A DNA stretch of 64,000 nt from Patulibacter defluvii (GCF_034096925.1 NZ_JAWZSQ010000021.1:1-64000), one strand, 5' to 3'; numbered from the stretch's first letter, positions 28,042-39,093 are shown. Notes: generated by a model not told the origin, from the letters alone. Program-made: numbers and translations.

Positions 28042-28545
28042 TCAGTCGCCCTCGCGCTCGATCCGGATCCGCAGCGACGGGCGGGCGGGCACGACCTCGG
28101 TGCTCTGGCGGTAGGGGACGATCTCCGTCCGCTGGCGGAGCTTGGCCAGCTCGGCCTGCATCTCCGCCTGCAGCCGGTCGCGCATCTCGACCGTCTCGCG
28201 CTGCAGCTGCTCCAGCCGCGCCGCGGCCTCGGCGTAGCGCCGCTTCTCCCGCTCGAGCTCGATCTCCAGCTCCAGCACCCGCTCGACCCCGGCCAGGTTG
28301 AGGCCCAGCTCGTTGGTCATCTGCTGGATCCGGCGCAGCCGGTCGACGTCGCTGTGCGAGTAGAGCCGGGTGCCCTTCGGCGACCGCTTCGGCTCGATCA
28401 GGCCGCGGGTCTCGTACATCCGCAGCGTCTGCGGGTGCATCTCCGCCAGCTCCGCCGCGACCGAGATCATGAAGACGCCGCGGTCGGCGTCGACCTGGAT
28501 CGTGGTGGTGGTGCGCGTCCCCCGCTTCGGGCGTTCCTCGGCCAT
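28042..28545 (-). CDS. hspR: Heat-shock repressor HspR (MerR family)
   Basis: A 167-residue MerR-type protein. The winged-helix part reads VFMISVAAELAEMHPQTLRM, YETRGLIEPKRSPKGTRLYS and DVDRLRRIQQMTNELGLNLA, as in actinobacterial HspR, followed by a long coiled coil (about residues 90-140). HspR with DnaK as co-repressor binds inverted repeats and shuts off dnaK and clpB. It is the last gene of the dnaK-grpE-dnaJ-hspR operon, its ATG sharing one base with the dnaJ stop. HspR-box-like repeats at dnaK and clpB support autoregulation. Confidence 0.93.
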   Translation of the reverse strand: MAEERPKRGTRTTTTIQVDADRGVFMISVAAELAEMHPQTLRMYETRGLIEPKRSPKGTRLYSHSDVDRLRRIQQMTNELGLNLAGVERVLELEIELEREKRRYAEAAARLEQLQRETVEMRDRLQAEMQAELAKLRQRTEIVPYRQSTEVVPARPSLRIRIEREGD

Positions 28546-29660
28546 CAGGACTCCTTGAACAGCCTCTCACGGCTGGCGGCGGGGAAGAGCCCGGCGAGCT
28601 GGTCGACCGCCTCCCGCTGCTCGTCGCTGGACGGCTCCGGAACCTCGATCACGAACCGGTAGCGGATGTCGCCGCGGCCGCCGCCGCCGAGCCGCGGCGG
28701 CCCCTCGCCGCGCAGCCGCTGGAGGGTGCCGTGCTTGGTGCCGGGCGCGACCCGCAGCTTCTTGCGGCCGTCGAGCGTCGGGACCTCGATGTCGGAGCCC
28801 CGGACGGCCTCGGCGATCGACAGCGGGACGGTCACCTCGACGTCGTCGCCCTTGCGCTCGAAGACCTCGGACGGCCGCACGTGGGTGATCACGAAGAGGT
28901 CGCCGGGCGGCCCGCCGTTGCGGCCCGCCTGGCCCTTGCCGGCCAGCCGCACCCGCGAGCCCTCCTTGACCCCGGGCGGCACGTTGACGCGGTAGCGCTT
29001 GGTGGTATGGACCGCGCCCTCGCCGTTGCAGGTCGGGCAGGGGTCCTCGATCACGGTCCCGGAGCCGTGGCAGCGGCCGCAGGGCTGGCTGATCGAGAAC
29101 AGCCCCTGGCCCTGCGACTCGACCCCGCGGCCCTGGCAGCGGGGGCAGATCGTCGGGCTGGTGCCCGGCTTCGCGCCGGTGCCGGCGCAGGTGCCGCAGG
29201 TGGCGGTGGTCCGCACGCTGAGCGGGATCTGGGCGCCGTCCATCGCCTGCCGGAACGAGAGCGTGACCTCGGCCTCGAGGTCGCGCCCGCGCTGGACGTT
29301 CGGACGCCGGGTGCGCTGCTGCGCCCCGCCGCCGCGGTTGCCGAAGACCTGGCCGAGGATGTCCCCGATCCCGCTGTCGCCGAAGTCGAACCCGGCGCCC
29401 CCGGTCGAGAACGCCCCGCCGAGCCCGCCGAACGAGCGGGCCCGGTCGTACTCCTTGCGCTTCTCGGCGTCGGACAGGATGTCGTGCGCCGCGGAGACCT
29501 GCTTGAACCGCTCCTCGGCCGCGGTGTCGCCCGGATTGCGATCCGGGTGGTACTCGCGGGCGAGCTTGCGGTACGCCTTCTTGATCTCCTCCGGCGTCGC
29601 CTTCTTGTCGACGCCCAGGACCGCGTAGAGGTCCGGCGTGTTGTCCTGTCGGGTGGCCAT
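28545..29660 (-). CDS. dnaJ: Chaperone DnaJ
   Basis: DnaJ delivers unfolded proteins to DnaK and stimulates its ATPase. The 371-residue protein is a full-length type I J-protein: J-domain with HPD in EYHPDRNPG, a Gly-rich linker (about 75-110), four zinc motifs (CGTCAGTG, CPRCQGRG, CGRCHGSG, CPTCNGEG), and the C-terminal substrate domain. It begins right after the grpE stop and runs into hspR, so it is inside the heat-shock operon. Confidence 0.96.
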   Translation of the reverse strand: MATRQDNTPDLYAVLGVDKKATPEEIKKAYRKLAREYHPDRNPGDTAAEERFKQVSAAHDILSDAEKRKEYDRARSFGGLGGAFSTGGAGFDFGDSGIGDILGQVFGNRGGGAQQRTRRPNVQRGRDLEAEVTLSFRQAMDGAQIPLSVRTTATCGTCAGTGAKPGTSPTICPRCQGRGVESQGQGLFSISQPCGRCHGSGTVIEDPCPTCNGEGAVHTTKRYRVNVPPGVKEGSRVRLAGKGQAGRNGGPPGDLFVITHVRPSEVFERKGDDVEVTVPLSIAEAVRGSDIEVPTLDGRKKLRVAPGTKHGTLQRLRGEGPPRLGGGGRGDIRYRFVIEVPEPSSDEQREAVDQLAGLFPAASRERLFKES

Positions 29661-30329
29661 CTACCCCGCCACGATCACCTTCGCCGGCCGCAGCACGTCG
29701 TCGCGCAGGCGGTAGCCCGCCTGGTAGACGGTCACGACCGTCCCCGGCAGCGTGCCCTCGGGCGCCGGCTGCTGGCTGAGCGCCTCGTGGAAGCGGGGAT
29801 CGAACTCCTCGCCGGTCGGGTCGTAGGACTCGATCCCGGCCTGGGCCAGGGCGCCGTGCAGCTCGCGGTGGACGATCCGCAGCCCGTCGACGATCTGCTG
29901 GTCGCCGGCCTCGGGCGCCTCGCTCAGGTGGGCCAGCGCCCGGTCGAGGTTGTCGAGCGCCGGCAGCAGCTCGCGGGCCAGCCGCGAGACGCCGCGCAGC
30001 TCGCCCGCCGCGGCGTCGCGGCGGGCCCGCTTGCGGACGTTGTCGAGCTCGGCCACGGCCCGCACGTACTTGTCCTTCCAGTCCGGCTCCTCGACCTCGG
30101 CCGCGGGCTCGGCCTCGGCCTCGGCGGCCGGCGCGCCGTCGGCGCCGGCCTCCGCCGACCCGCCGGCGCGGGCCTCGTCGGCCGCGGCGGCGGTCTCGCC
30201 GGCGGCCGACTGCGGGTCGACCGGGGTGCCGGTCTCCGGGGTCGCCGCCTCGGTCGCCAGGCCCTCGGCGTCCGCGGCCGGGTCGACCGGCGACGGGGCG
30301 TCGCCGGCCGTCTGGGGCTGCTCGCTCAT
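29661..30329 (-). CDS. grpE: Nucleotide exchange factor GrpE
   Basis: GrpE releases ADP from DnaK. The 222-residue protein has a long acidic, Ala-rich disordered N-terminus (1-90), then the dimeric coiled coil (YVRAVAELDNVRKRARRD) and the beta domain with FDPRFHEAL and GYRLRDDVLRPAKVIV. It lies 30 nt after dnaK and abuts dnaJ. The acidic tail is longer than in E. coli but usual in actinobacteria. Confidence 0.95.
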   Translation of the reverse strand: MSEQPQTAGDAPSPVDPAADAEGLATEAATPETGTPVDPQSAAGETAAAADEARAGGSAEAGADGAPAAEAEAEPAAEVEEPDWKDKYVRAVAELDNVRKRARRDAAAGELRGVSRLARELLPALDNLDRALAHLSEAPEAGDQQIVDGLRIVHRELHGALAQAGIESYDPTGEEFDPRFHEALSQQPAPEGTLPGTVVTVYQAGYRLRDDVLRPAKVIVAG

Positions 30330-30359
30330 GCGTGCTCCTCGCTCGGCGGGTGGCGTCGG

Positions 30360-32258
<1,899 letters not shown>

Positions 32259-32343
32259 GGCGGTTCCTCTTGCTGATGCGTGTCGTCTCAGGGCCCGTCC
32301 CGGCGAGAGGCGGGCTTCGTCGTCCGCCAGCCGGCGGATCAAC

Positions 32344-32384
32344 ATCTGAGTGGAGTTGTATCAGATCTTGTAGGTCCCGATCAA
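32344..32384 (-). promoter_or_regulatory. dnaK: dnaK operon promoter with HspR-box-like inverted repeat
   Basis: On the minus strand TTGATC (32379-32384), an 18-nt spacer and TACAAC (32355-32360) form the promoter. The perfect repeat ATCTGA-N11-TCAGAT (32344-32366) covers the -10 and start site and has the TGA-N11-TCA geometry of the HspR box, with 8 of 14 consensus bases. The leader to the ATG is about 90 nt. Confidence 0.5.
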
Positions 32385-32423
32385 GAAGGCGGGACCGGCG
32401 TACGCAGGCCGGAAGCCCGCGTC

Positions 32424-33908
32424 CTACCAGGGCGAGGGCTCGTAGTCCTTGAGGAAGCAGCCGTAGAGGTCCTCGCCCGCCTCGCCGCGCACGATCGGGT
32501 CGTAGACCCGCGCCGCGCCGTCGACCAGGTCGAGCGGCGCGTGGAAGCCGATCGACGCCATCCGCTGCTTCTGCGGGTGCGGCCGCTCGTCGGTGATCCA
32601 GCCGGTGTCGACGGCGGTCATCAGGATCCCGTCGGCCTCCAGCATCTCCTTGGCGCTGGTCCGCGTCAGCATGTTCAGCGCCGCCTTCGCCATGTTCGTG
32701 TGGGGATGGCCCGGGCCCTTGTAGCCGCGGCTGAACTGGCCCTCCATCGCCGAGACGTTGACCACGTACTTGCGGCGGGCCGGCGACGCGGCCATCGCCG
32801 GCCGCAGGCGGCTGACGAGGATGAAGGGCGCGGTCGCGTTGCAGAGCTGGACCTCGAGCAGCTCGATCGGGTCGACCTCGCCGACCGTCTGGACCCAGCT
32901 GTTGCTGTCGTGGAGGTCCGGCACCAGGCCGCCGGCGTCGATCGCCCGCCCCATCGCCACCCGCTCGAAGGTCGCCGAGCGCGAGGCCAGCGCCATCGCG
33001 GTCAGGGCGTGCGGGGTCGGCGCCCAATGGCCGTCGCCGGCGCCGAGGGCCGTGGCCGGGGCGTCGGCCAGCGCGTGGGCGTCGCCGGCGCGGCCGAGGG
33101 TGACGATCTCCGGCAGCGGGCCGGCGGGCAGCGGCTCGCGCTCGGCCCGGGCCAGCGGCGCGTAGGCCTCGGCCGAGCGGCGGACGGTCTGGGCCGCGTT
33201 GTTGATCAGGATGTCGAGCGGCCCGCGGGCGGCGACCTCGTCGGCCAGCGCCACCACCTGGGCCGGGTCGCGGAGGTCGATGCCGACGATCCGCAGCCGG
33301 TGCAGCCACTCGCCGCTGTCGGGCATCGCCGTGAAGCGCCGGACCGCGTCGTGCGGGAAGCGGGTGGTGACGGTCAGGTCGGCGCCGTCGCGCAGCAGCC
33401 GCAGCGCGATGTACATCCCGATCTTCGCCCTGCCGCCGGTCAGCAGCGCGCGGCGGCCGGTCAGGTCGGTGCGGGCGTCGCGGCGGGCGTGGCTCTTGGC
33501 CGCGCAGGGCGGGCAGAGCTGGTGGTAGAAGGCGTCGACGTCGACGAAGTGCTGCTTGCAGATGTAGCAGGAGCGCGACTGCTCGAGCCGGCCCGCGGTC
33601 GCGCCGGGAGCGGTCGAGGCGAGCGGGATCCCCGCCGTCTCGTCGTCGATCCGGCCGGGAGCCGCGGTCGCGGTGCGGGCGTCGATCGCCGCGTCGTGGG
33701 CCCGGATCGCGTCGACCCGGGCCTTGCGGCGGCGGGCGCGGACCGTCTTGTAGATCTTCGACGTCGCCCGCTGGACGGCGACCGCGTCGGGGTGGTCGAC
33801 CGGCAGCGCCTCGACCTGCTCCAGCACCCGCAGCGCCCGCTCCAGCTCCCGCGGGTCGATCCCGGTCGCGGCCTCGTGCGTCGTCCCGCCGTCGTGGCGG
33901 GCGGTCAT
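32424..33908 (-). CDS. Large SDR-family protein with N-terminal zinc-finger-like motif
   Basis: A 494-residue protein. After a helical N-terminus, Cys114, Cys117, Cys132 and Cys135 (SCYICKQH and LCPPCAA) form a probable zinc site. A Rossmann SDR domain follows, with the NAD(P) motif TGGRAKIG (157-164), ILINNAAQT and VVNVSAMEG. Where classical SDRs have YxxxK, this protein has HTNMAKAAL, so the catalytic Tyr is replaced by Thr while the Lys remains. I recall similar large SDR proteins from plants and actinobacteria with unknown activity. Upstream ATG at 34043 lies beyond a gap with no coding character, so 33908 is used. Confidence 0.8.
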   Translation of the reverse strand: MTARHDGGTTHEAATGIDPRELERALRVLEQVEALPVDHPDAVAVQRATSKIYKTVRARRRKARVDAIRAHDAAIDARTATAAPGRIDDETAGIPLASTAPGATAGRLEQSRSCYICKQHFVDVDAFYHQLCPPCAAKSHARRDARTDLTGRRALLTGGRAKIGMYIALRLLRDGADLTVTTRFPHDAVRRFTAMPDSGEWLHRLRIVGIDLRDPAQVVALADEVAARGPLDILINNAAQTVRRSAEAYAPLARAEREPLPAGPLPEIVTLGRAGDAHALADAPATALGAGDGHWAPTPHALTAMALASRSATFERVAMGRAIDAGGLVPDLHDSNSWVQTVGEVDPIELLEVQLCNATAPFILVSRLRPAMAASPARRKYVVNVSAMEGQFSRGYKGPGHPHTNMAKAALNMLTRTSAKEMLEADGILMTAVDTGWITDERPHPQKQRMASIGFHAPLDLVDGAARVYDPIVRGEAGEDLYGCFLKDYEPSPW

Positions 33909-34039
33909 GAGCGGCCTCGACGGCCCGGCCGGGGGCGGTTGTGCAGGGTGGCGACCACGCCTCCACGGTAGTCGCCCACCGGCCGGGGCGCGTCCCGGCG
34001 CGGGGCGGGCGCGCACGGCGCCCACCCCGGCCGTGGGGA

Positions 34040-35737
34040 TCACATGTCGGCGAAGCTGACCAGCGCGATCGCCCCGCGCGGGCCCTGCGTGCGCACGACC
34101 ACGCGGTTGTTGCGCGACTTCAGCGCCCGGCGGATGTCGAGCTTGCGCTCGGCCCCGGCCCGCAGGCCGCCGACCCGGAACCGCTTGCCGTTGACGGTCA
34201 GCTCGACCGTCCGCACGCCGGGCCGGCCGTTGCTGATCCGGACCCAGCGGTCATCGCGGGGCAGCCGCTTGATCACCCGCGTCGCCCGCCCGCCGCGACC
34301 GTTGCGGAGGACCGTCGCGACCGGGTCGCAGATCGTGACGTTGCCCGCCATGTCGGTGACGCGGATGAAGAACGTCGCCGGCATCAGCGGCACGACGCCG
34401 TAGCCGCGGACGGTGATCCAGTCGGTCGTCCCGGGGGTGAAGGCCGGGATCGGCACGTTGGCGTTGTTGGTCGAGTGGACCACGATCGACTGGATGCCGC
34501 TCAGCGGGTCACGGGCGCGGACGTCCATGTAGGCCCGCAGGTCGAGGCCGACGCCCTGCTTGACGAACGTGCACTCGGGCGGCGCGGTGTCGGGCGAGGT
34601 CACCGTCAGCGTCGCCGGCGGGACCGGGTTGAGGCCCGTGCTGGTGACGTTCGACGGGCCGTTGACGTAGGTGCCGGCGGTCGCGGCCGAGACCGGCACC
34701 GAGACCTCGCACGAGCTCTGGCCGGTGGTCAGGTCGCCGCTGACGGCGATCGACGCCCCGCCGACCGGCGCGTTGAGGCTGCCGTTGCTGCAGGTGGTGG
34801 TCGCCGCGCCGGCCACCCGCACCGCCCCGGGCAGCGCGTCGCTGAACGACCAGCCCGGCTTCGCCGCCAGCTCCGAGGTGTTGGTGACCGTGAACTTCAG
34901 CGTCGAGACCTCGTTGGTCAGGACGTGGTCGGGCGTGAAGGACTTGTCGAGCGACGGGGTCGCGTCGAGGACCTTGATGTCGTCGATCGCCGCGTCGTTG
35001 CCGCCGCCGTTGCCGTTGCCGTTGCGCATCCGCAGCCCCAGCGAGGGGCCGTTGAAGAGCACCGCGCTGTCGGACGGGAAGCTGCCCGCGCCGCTGCTGG
35101 CGCCGGGCGCGCAGGGCACGATCGGGTCGGTGAAGGTCGCGATCTCGCTGCCCGGGCTGGCCGGATCCAGCAGGTAGAACTTGAACAGCGGCGCGCCCCG
35201 GCGGCCGACCGGTCCGCCGCCCGGCGCCTGGCAGTTGATCGCCGCGGCGTTGACGGAGAAGGTGATGAAGCGCCCGCCGGAGCTGACCAGCGGAATCGGC
35301 GAACCGGTCTCGAACTGGACCGCGTCGACGCCCGGGTTGTTCGAGGTGTACGCCGAGAGGACCTGGTTGTCCTGGGTCGGCGAGCTGCCGTTGACGCTGC
35401 CGAGGACGTTCCCCAGCGACTTGATCTGGGCGTAGAAGCCGCAGACGTTGCCGTTGGCGTCGGTCGTGGCGCCCGAGACCACGATCCCGTTGCAGGTGCT
35501 GCCGCCCGGAAGCCAGCCCGGATCGGCGCTGTAGGTCATCCCCGAGGCGCCGGTGTACGCGTCGAGCGCGTAGGCCTTGGTCGCGTCGGGGACGTTCTCG
35601 AAGTCCTCGGTGTAGACCGTCGTCGGCGGCACCGGGACTCCCGGAGCCGCGTGGACGGTCGCCGGCATCGCGATCGCGGCCCCCGCGATCACGGCGAAGC
35701 GCACGAGCCCGCGCCGGGCTCGGCCGTTCCTCAACAT
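34040..35737 (-). CDS. Secreted protein with DUF7933/DUF11-like domain
   Basis: A 565-residue exported protein. It starts at ATG 35737 after a clear Shine-Dalgarno (AGGGGGG) and has a signal peptide (LVRFAVIAGAAIAMPATVHA) with an Ala-x-Ala site. A long N-terminal module (40-300) holds paired Cys and NGNGNGGGNDAAIDDIKVLD, like carbohydrate- or MAM-type jelly-roll domains. Then a domain with LTNEVSTLKFTVTNTSELAA and SFSDALPGAVRVAGA resembles DUF7933 surface repeats, followed by a basic C-terminal part. There is no sortase signal or membrane anchor. A role at the cell surface or in the matrix is inferred. Confidence 0.75.
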   Translation of the reverse strand: MLRNGRARRGLVRFAVIAGAAIAMPATVHAAPGVPVPPTTVYTEDFENVPDATKAYALDAYTGASGMTYSADPGWLPGGSTCNGIVVSGATTDANGNVCGFYAQIKSLGNVLGSVNGSSPTQDNQVLSAYTSNNPGVDAVQFETGSPIPLVSSGGRFITFSVNAAAINCQAPGGGPVGRRGAPLFKFYLLDPASPGSEIATFTDPIVPCAPGASSGAGSFPSDSAVLFNGPSLGLRMRNGNGNGGGNDAAIDDIKVLDATPSLDKSFTPDHVLTNEVSTLKFTVTNTSELAAKPGWSFSDALPGAVRVAGAATTTCSNGSLNAPVGGASIAVSGDLTTGQSSCEVSVPVSAATAGTYVNGPSNVTSTGLNPVPPATLTVTSPDTAPPECTFVKQGVGLDLRAYMDVRARDPLSGIQSIVVHSTNNANVPIPAFTPGTTDWITVRGYGVVPLMPATFFIRVTDMAGNVTICDPVATVLRNGRGGRATRVIKRLPRDDRWVRISNGRPGVRTVELTVNGKRFRVGGLRAGAERKLDIRRALKSRNNRVVVRTQGPRGAIALVSFADM

Positions 35738-35880
35738 CTGGTGTTGCCCCCCTGTCGGTCCCCGGCGCACCCCAACTGCGCACCGGGGCGCTCGACTATA
35801 GGCACGGGCGGAACGGTGTCCACCGGCCTCGTTCGGCGGCGGTCGATCGGCCGCCGCCGCGCGGCCCCGGCGCCGGCGGC

Positions 35881-35945
35881 GAAAGCCCTGCTGGCAGGGC
35901 GGTTTCCCGCGTCGGCACGCTCTCACGCGTGGCGCCCGGGCGCCA
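35881..35945 (-). terminator. Two hairpins after nth
   Basis: TGGCGCCCGGGCGCCA (35930-35945) is a perfect 16-nt palindrome 27 nt past the nth stop. GAAA-GCCCTG-CTGG-CAGGGC-GG-TTTC (35881-35906) is a second stable hairpin with a 4-nt loop. Together they probably end nth operon transcription. The gap 35738-35972 otherwise contains only the leader of the secreted protein and a CGGCGGC-N9-GCCGCCG repeat (35834-35856). Confidence 0.55.
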
Positions 35946-35972
35946 GCGAAATCACCTGGGTGAAAGCGGCGC

Positions 35973-36719
35973 TCAGCGGACGCGGCCGGGGCAGCTCCGG
36001 CGCAGCGGGCACTGCGGGCAGGCGGGCCGGCGCGCGTGGCAGGTGCGCCGGCCGTGGCGCAGCAGGTTGACGTGGAACTCGAGCCCGGCGCCGACGGGGG
36101 TGATCCACAGCATCTCGTCGTGCAGCTCGTCGAGCGGGGCGCCGGGCCGGAACAGCCCCAGTCGCGTGCCGACCCGCTGGACGTGGGTGTCGACGGGGAT
36201 GTCGTGGCGGTCGTAGGCGAACAGCAGCACGCAGGCCGCGGTCTTGCGGCCGACGCCGGGCAGGTCGCAGAGGAAGTCGCGCGCGGCGGCGACCGGAGCC
36301 CGCTCCATCCAGCTCAGGTCGAGCGGCGAGGCGCCGGCCGGCGGCGCCAGGCCCAGCTCGCGGGCGGCGGCGGCGCTGCGCTGCTCGATCGCCGCCAGGA
36401 TCGCCGCGATCCGGACCGACTTGACCTTCGAGATCCCGCCGGGACGGATCGCCGCCTCGATCTCCTCGACCGGGGCCGCGGCGACCAGCTCCCACGAGGG
36501 CAGGCGCTCGACCAGCCGCAGGTAGGCGACGTCGCGGTTGCGGTCGTTGGTCGACTGCGAGAGGACGGTCAGGACCAGCTCGGCGAGCGGGTCGCGGTGC
36601 GGCGGCTGGACCGGCACCCCGTAGACCCAGGCCAGCCGCTCGCGCAGGGCCCGGATCCGCGGCCGGGTCGGGGCGACCCAGCTCGCGCGCGGGACGGTCG
36701 GGAGCGCCGCGCCGCTCAC
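35973..36719 (-). CDS. nth: Endonuclease III family DNA glycosylase
   Basis: A 248-residue base-excision-repair enzyme that removes oxidised pyrimidines. The helix-hairpin-helix with catalytic Lys is LCDLPGVGRKTAACVLLFAY, and the catalytic Asp is in IPVDTHVQRVGTRLG. The C-terminal 4Fe-4S site is complete: C-x6-C-x2-C-x5-C in CHARRPACPQCPLRRSC. Start GTG 36719 overlaps the stop of the upstream PfkB-like gene as GTGA. It is slightly longer than E. coli Nth at the N-terminus. Confidence 0.9.
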   Translation of the reverse strand: MSGAALPTVPRASWVAPTRPRIRALRERLAWVYGVPVQPPHRDPLAELVLTVLSQSTNDRNRDVAYLRLVERLPSWELVAAAPVEEIEAAIRPGGISKVKSVRIAAILAAIEQRSAAAARELGLAPPAGASPLDLSWMERAPVAAARDFLCDLPGVGRKTAACVLLFAYDRHDIPVDTHVQRVGTRLGLFRPGAPLDELHDEMLWITPVGAGLEFHVNLLRHGRRTCHARRPACPQCPLRRSCPGRVR

Positions 36720-37633
36720 GCCGGCTCGAGCCCGCCCCAGCGCGCCGCGGCGGCAGCCGCCTCGGCGACGGCGTCGGGCAGCGCGGCGGCGACCGCCGCC
36801 GGGTACCAGGCCGACAGCTCGAGCGCGGCCAGCAGCGTGCCGGCCAGGGCCGCGTCGACCCCGGTCGGGTCGACCGCCGCGGGGGCGCCGACGGGGGCGC
36901 CGACGGTCAGGTCGATGCCGGGCCCGCGGACGACGCCGCCGCCGGCGTCGCCGACGACCACGATCCCGGCGCCGCGGTCGAGCAGCACCGCGGCGGCCGC
37001 GGCGGGGTCGTCCTCGGCGGTCACCCGGACCGCGTCGCGGGGGCGGACGACGACCAGCGCCGCGCCGGGAACGAGGGCCGCGGCGGCGGCGCGGGCCCCG
37101 TCGCGGGCGACGAACCGGTCGCCGCCGACGTCGAGGTCGACGACGACGGGGCGGTCGAGGTCGCGGGCGCGCTGGAGGGCGGCCTCGGCCACCTGGCGCT
37201 CGCGCGCGTCGGCCGGCTGGGCCCAGGTGGCGGCGGAGAGGAAGAGCCCGTCGCAGGCGTCGACCGCCTCGGCGATCCGCGGCCGGACGGCGTCCATCAC
37301 CAGGTCGAGCGACTGCCCGTAGAGGTCGGCGTGGGCCTCGCCGGCGGCGTCGACGGTCCGGAACGCGACCGGCGTCCGCTCGCCGGCCACCTGCCGGAAC
37401 CAGGTCAGGTCGACGCCCTCGGCCTCGAGCCGCCCGCGCAGCCACGAGCCCCAGTCGTCGTCGCCGACCCCGCCGGCGAGGGCGGTGCGGGCCCCGCGAC
37501 GGGCCGCGTGGACGGCGGCGCCGGCGACCGCGCCGCCGAAGCGCGGGACGAACGAGGGGGCGTCGGTGAGCCGGTCGACGGGCTGCTCGCAGACCAGGTC
37601 GACCAGCGTCTCGCCGAGCATCAGGGTGGTCAC
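36716..37633 (-). CDS. PfkB-family carbohydrate kinase-like protein, degenerate
   Basis: A 305-residue protein with the ribokinase fold: GETLVDLV at the start, GGAVAGAAVHAARRGARTALAG in the first signature region, and AVDPTGVDAALAGTLLAA at the end. In active members the last motif is DTxGAGDAF; here it is one residue shorter and lacks GAG, though Asp260 remains as possible base. The Asn of the first signature is also absent. It may have altered or no kinase activity. TACCCT (37641-37646) starts 13 nt before GTG 37633. It is coupled to nth. Confidence 0.75.
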   Translation of the reverse strand: MTTLMLGETLVDLVCEQPVDRLTDAPSFVPRFGGAVAGAAVHAARRGARTALAGGVGDDDWGSWLRGRLEAEGVDLTWFRQVAGERTPVAFRTVDAAGEAHADLYGQSLDLVMDAVRPRIAEAVDACDGLFLSAATWAQPADARERQVAEAALQRARDLDRPVVVDLDVGGDRFVARDGARAAAAALVPGAALVVVRPRDAVRVTAEDDPAAAAAVLLDRGAGIVVVGDAGGGVVRGPGIDLTVGAPVGAPAAVDPTGVDAALAGTLLAALELSAWYPAAVAAALPDAVAEAAAAAARWGGLEPA

Positions 37634-37679
37634 GCCCGGGAGGGTAGTCGGTCGCTCGCCGGGCGCCGTCGTGCGGCGG

Positions 37680-39014
37680 CTACGCCGACCCGTCGGCCCA
37701 GGCGCTCAGCAGCGGCTGGCCGTCGGCCGTGCGGCCGATGGCGCGGAGCGCGAACTCCCACGCCGGCGGCCTCGCGCGCCAGCCGCCGTCGGCGGCGGTG
37801 GCGGTCGGCGGCACGACCACGCGCGGCCGGGGAGGACGGCGGTAGGGCGGACCGTCGACCTGATCGACCTCGACCATCGCCCCGGACAGCGGCACCCGCT
37901 CGACCGTGCGGTGGTCGCGCACCAGCGCCCGCTGGGCCCGGACGACGATCTCGCCAGTCGGGTCGCAGCCGATCACGGGGACGTCGCCGGGCTTCGGCGG
38001 AGGCGGTGGCACGCACGGCAGCTCCAGGCGCAGCTCGGGCGCCGACCAGTGCGCGGCCCCGCTCAGCGGATCGACCGCCCGCTCGACCACGAGGCTCGCC
38101 GTCGTGCGGTCGATCTCGCCGGAGAGGCACTGCACGCGGCCCTCGCCCGGGGCCTCGATCGCCGCCCAGCGGCGCCCGTCGTGGGCGACGCCGCAGGTCT
38201 GACGACCGCTGGACCGGGCCTCCGCGTCGCGTGCCCGTCCGGGCCGTCCCCCGGCGCCGAGCACCCGGCGGCCGACGCTGTTCTTGCCGTCCCAGCGAGC
38301 GGTCGTCCAGGTGACGCCGGCCGCCGTCAGCACCGGCGGCCCCAACGCCACGTTGCCGCTGCCGCTCTCGCCCGGTTGCGTGCGACGGACGACGAAGGTC
38401 CGCGACCGCCGGACGTCGCCGGTGACGATCTCCTGCGAGGAGCCGGAGTAGGTGCTCGGCGACGACGCCCGGACCGCGAACCGCGTCCCCCGCAGCGCGA
38501 TCGCGGTCACCCCCGGATCGTTGTTGCCCTCGCGCAACGTGCAGCCGCCGACCCCGATCGACCGGTGCCGGCCACCGGCGGAGCGGACGCCGATCCGGCA
38601 GAAGCGGTCCGCCGAGGCGGTGACGATCGTCGTCCGCCACTGGGCGGCGGCCTGGACGCCGCGGCCCCAGGCGGGGCGACTGGTGCGCCCGCTGCGGGCG
38701 TCGATCCGCACCACCCGGCAGCTCGACCGGCGGCCGGGGCAGGCGATCGCCAGCACGATCGGCCGCCCGCGCTCGTCGGGACCGGCCGAGAGCCGGACGA
38801 CGTGCGCCAGCCGCACCGTCCGCACCGCGCCCTGGGGCGGCCGGATCGCGATCCCGTCGGCCGCCGTCCAGGCCAGGAAGCCGCCGTAGCCGGCCGCCTC
38901 GGCGGCGAGCGGGGCCACGGCCAGCGCCCGGTCGGCGGGCGCTGCCGCACCGGCCGTCGCCGGCAGCGCCGCGGCCGGCATCAGGGCGAGGACGACGACC
39001 ACGCGACGGGACAT
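37680..39014 (-). CDS. Secreted protein of unknown function
   Basis: A 444-residue exported protein. The N-terminus VVVVLALMPAAALPATAGAAA is a signal peptide. The rest has repeated beta-strand pairs (GYGGFLAWT, GRPIVLAIAC, WRTTIVTASADRF, GTRFAVRASSPSTY, AGVTWTTARW), suggesting a beta-propeller-like fold, with about seven Cys. I recognise no family. It follows the cysteine-rich lipoprotein gene by 79 nt on the same strand, so it may belong to the same transcript. Confidence 0.6.
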   Translation of the reverse strand: MSRRVVVVLALMPAAALPATAGAAAPADRALAVAPLAAEAAGYGGFLAWTAADGIAIRPPQGAVRTVRLAHVVRLSAGPDERGRPIVLAIACPGRRSSCRVVRIDARSGRTSRPAWGRGVQAAAQWRTTIVTASADRFCRIGVRSAGGRHRSIGVGGCTLREGNNDPGVTAIALRGTRFAVRASSPSTYSGSSQEIVTGDVRRSRTFVVRRTQPGESGSGNVALGPPVLTAAGVTWTTARWDGKNSVGRRVLGAGGRPGRARDAEARSSGRQTCGVAHDGRRWAAIEAPGEGRVQCLSGEIDRTTASLVVERAVDPLSGAAHWSAPELRLELPCVPPPPPKPGDVPVIGCDPTGEIVVRAQRALVRDHRTVERVPLSGAMVEVDQVDGPPYRRPPRPRVVVPPTATAADGGWRARPPAWEFALRAIGRTADGQPLLSAWADGSA

Positions 39015-39093
39015 GCCCGCTCGAACCCCAGAGACAGCGATGAGTTGCGCTCGCGGCCGCGAGCGAGCGGGCGACCGCGCGGGCGGGCGGGAC

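Noticed and set aside
32259..32345. ATG 32345 as start of DnaK
   Set aside because: It overlaps the promoter and HspR-like repeat, adds residues not found in DnaK, and lacks the AGAGGAA present before 32258.
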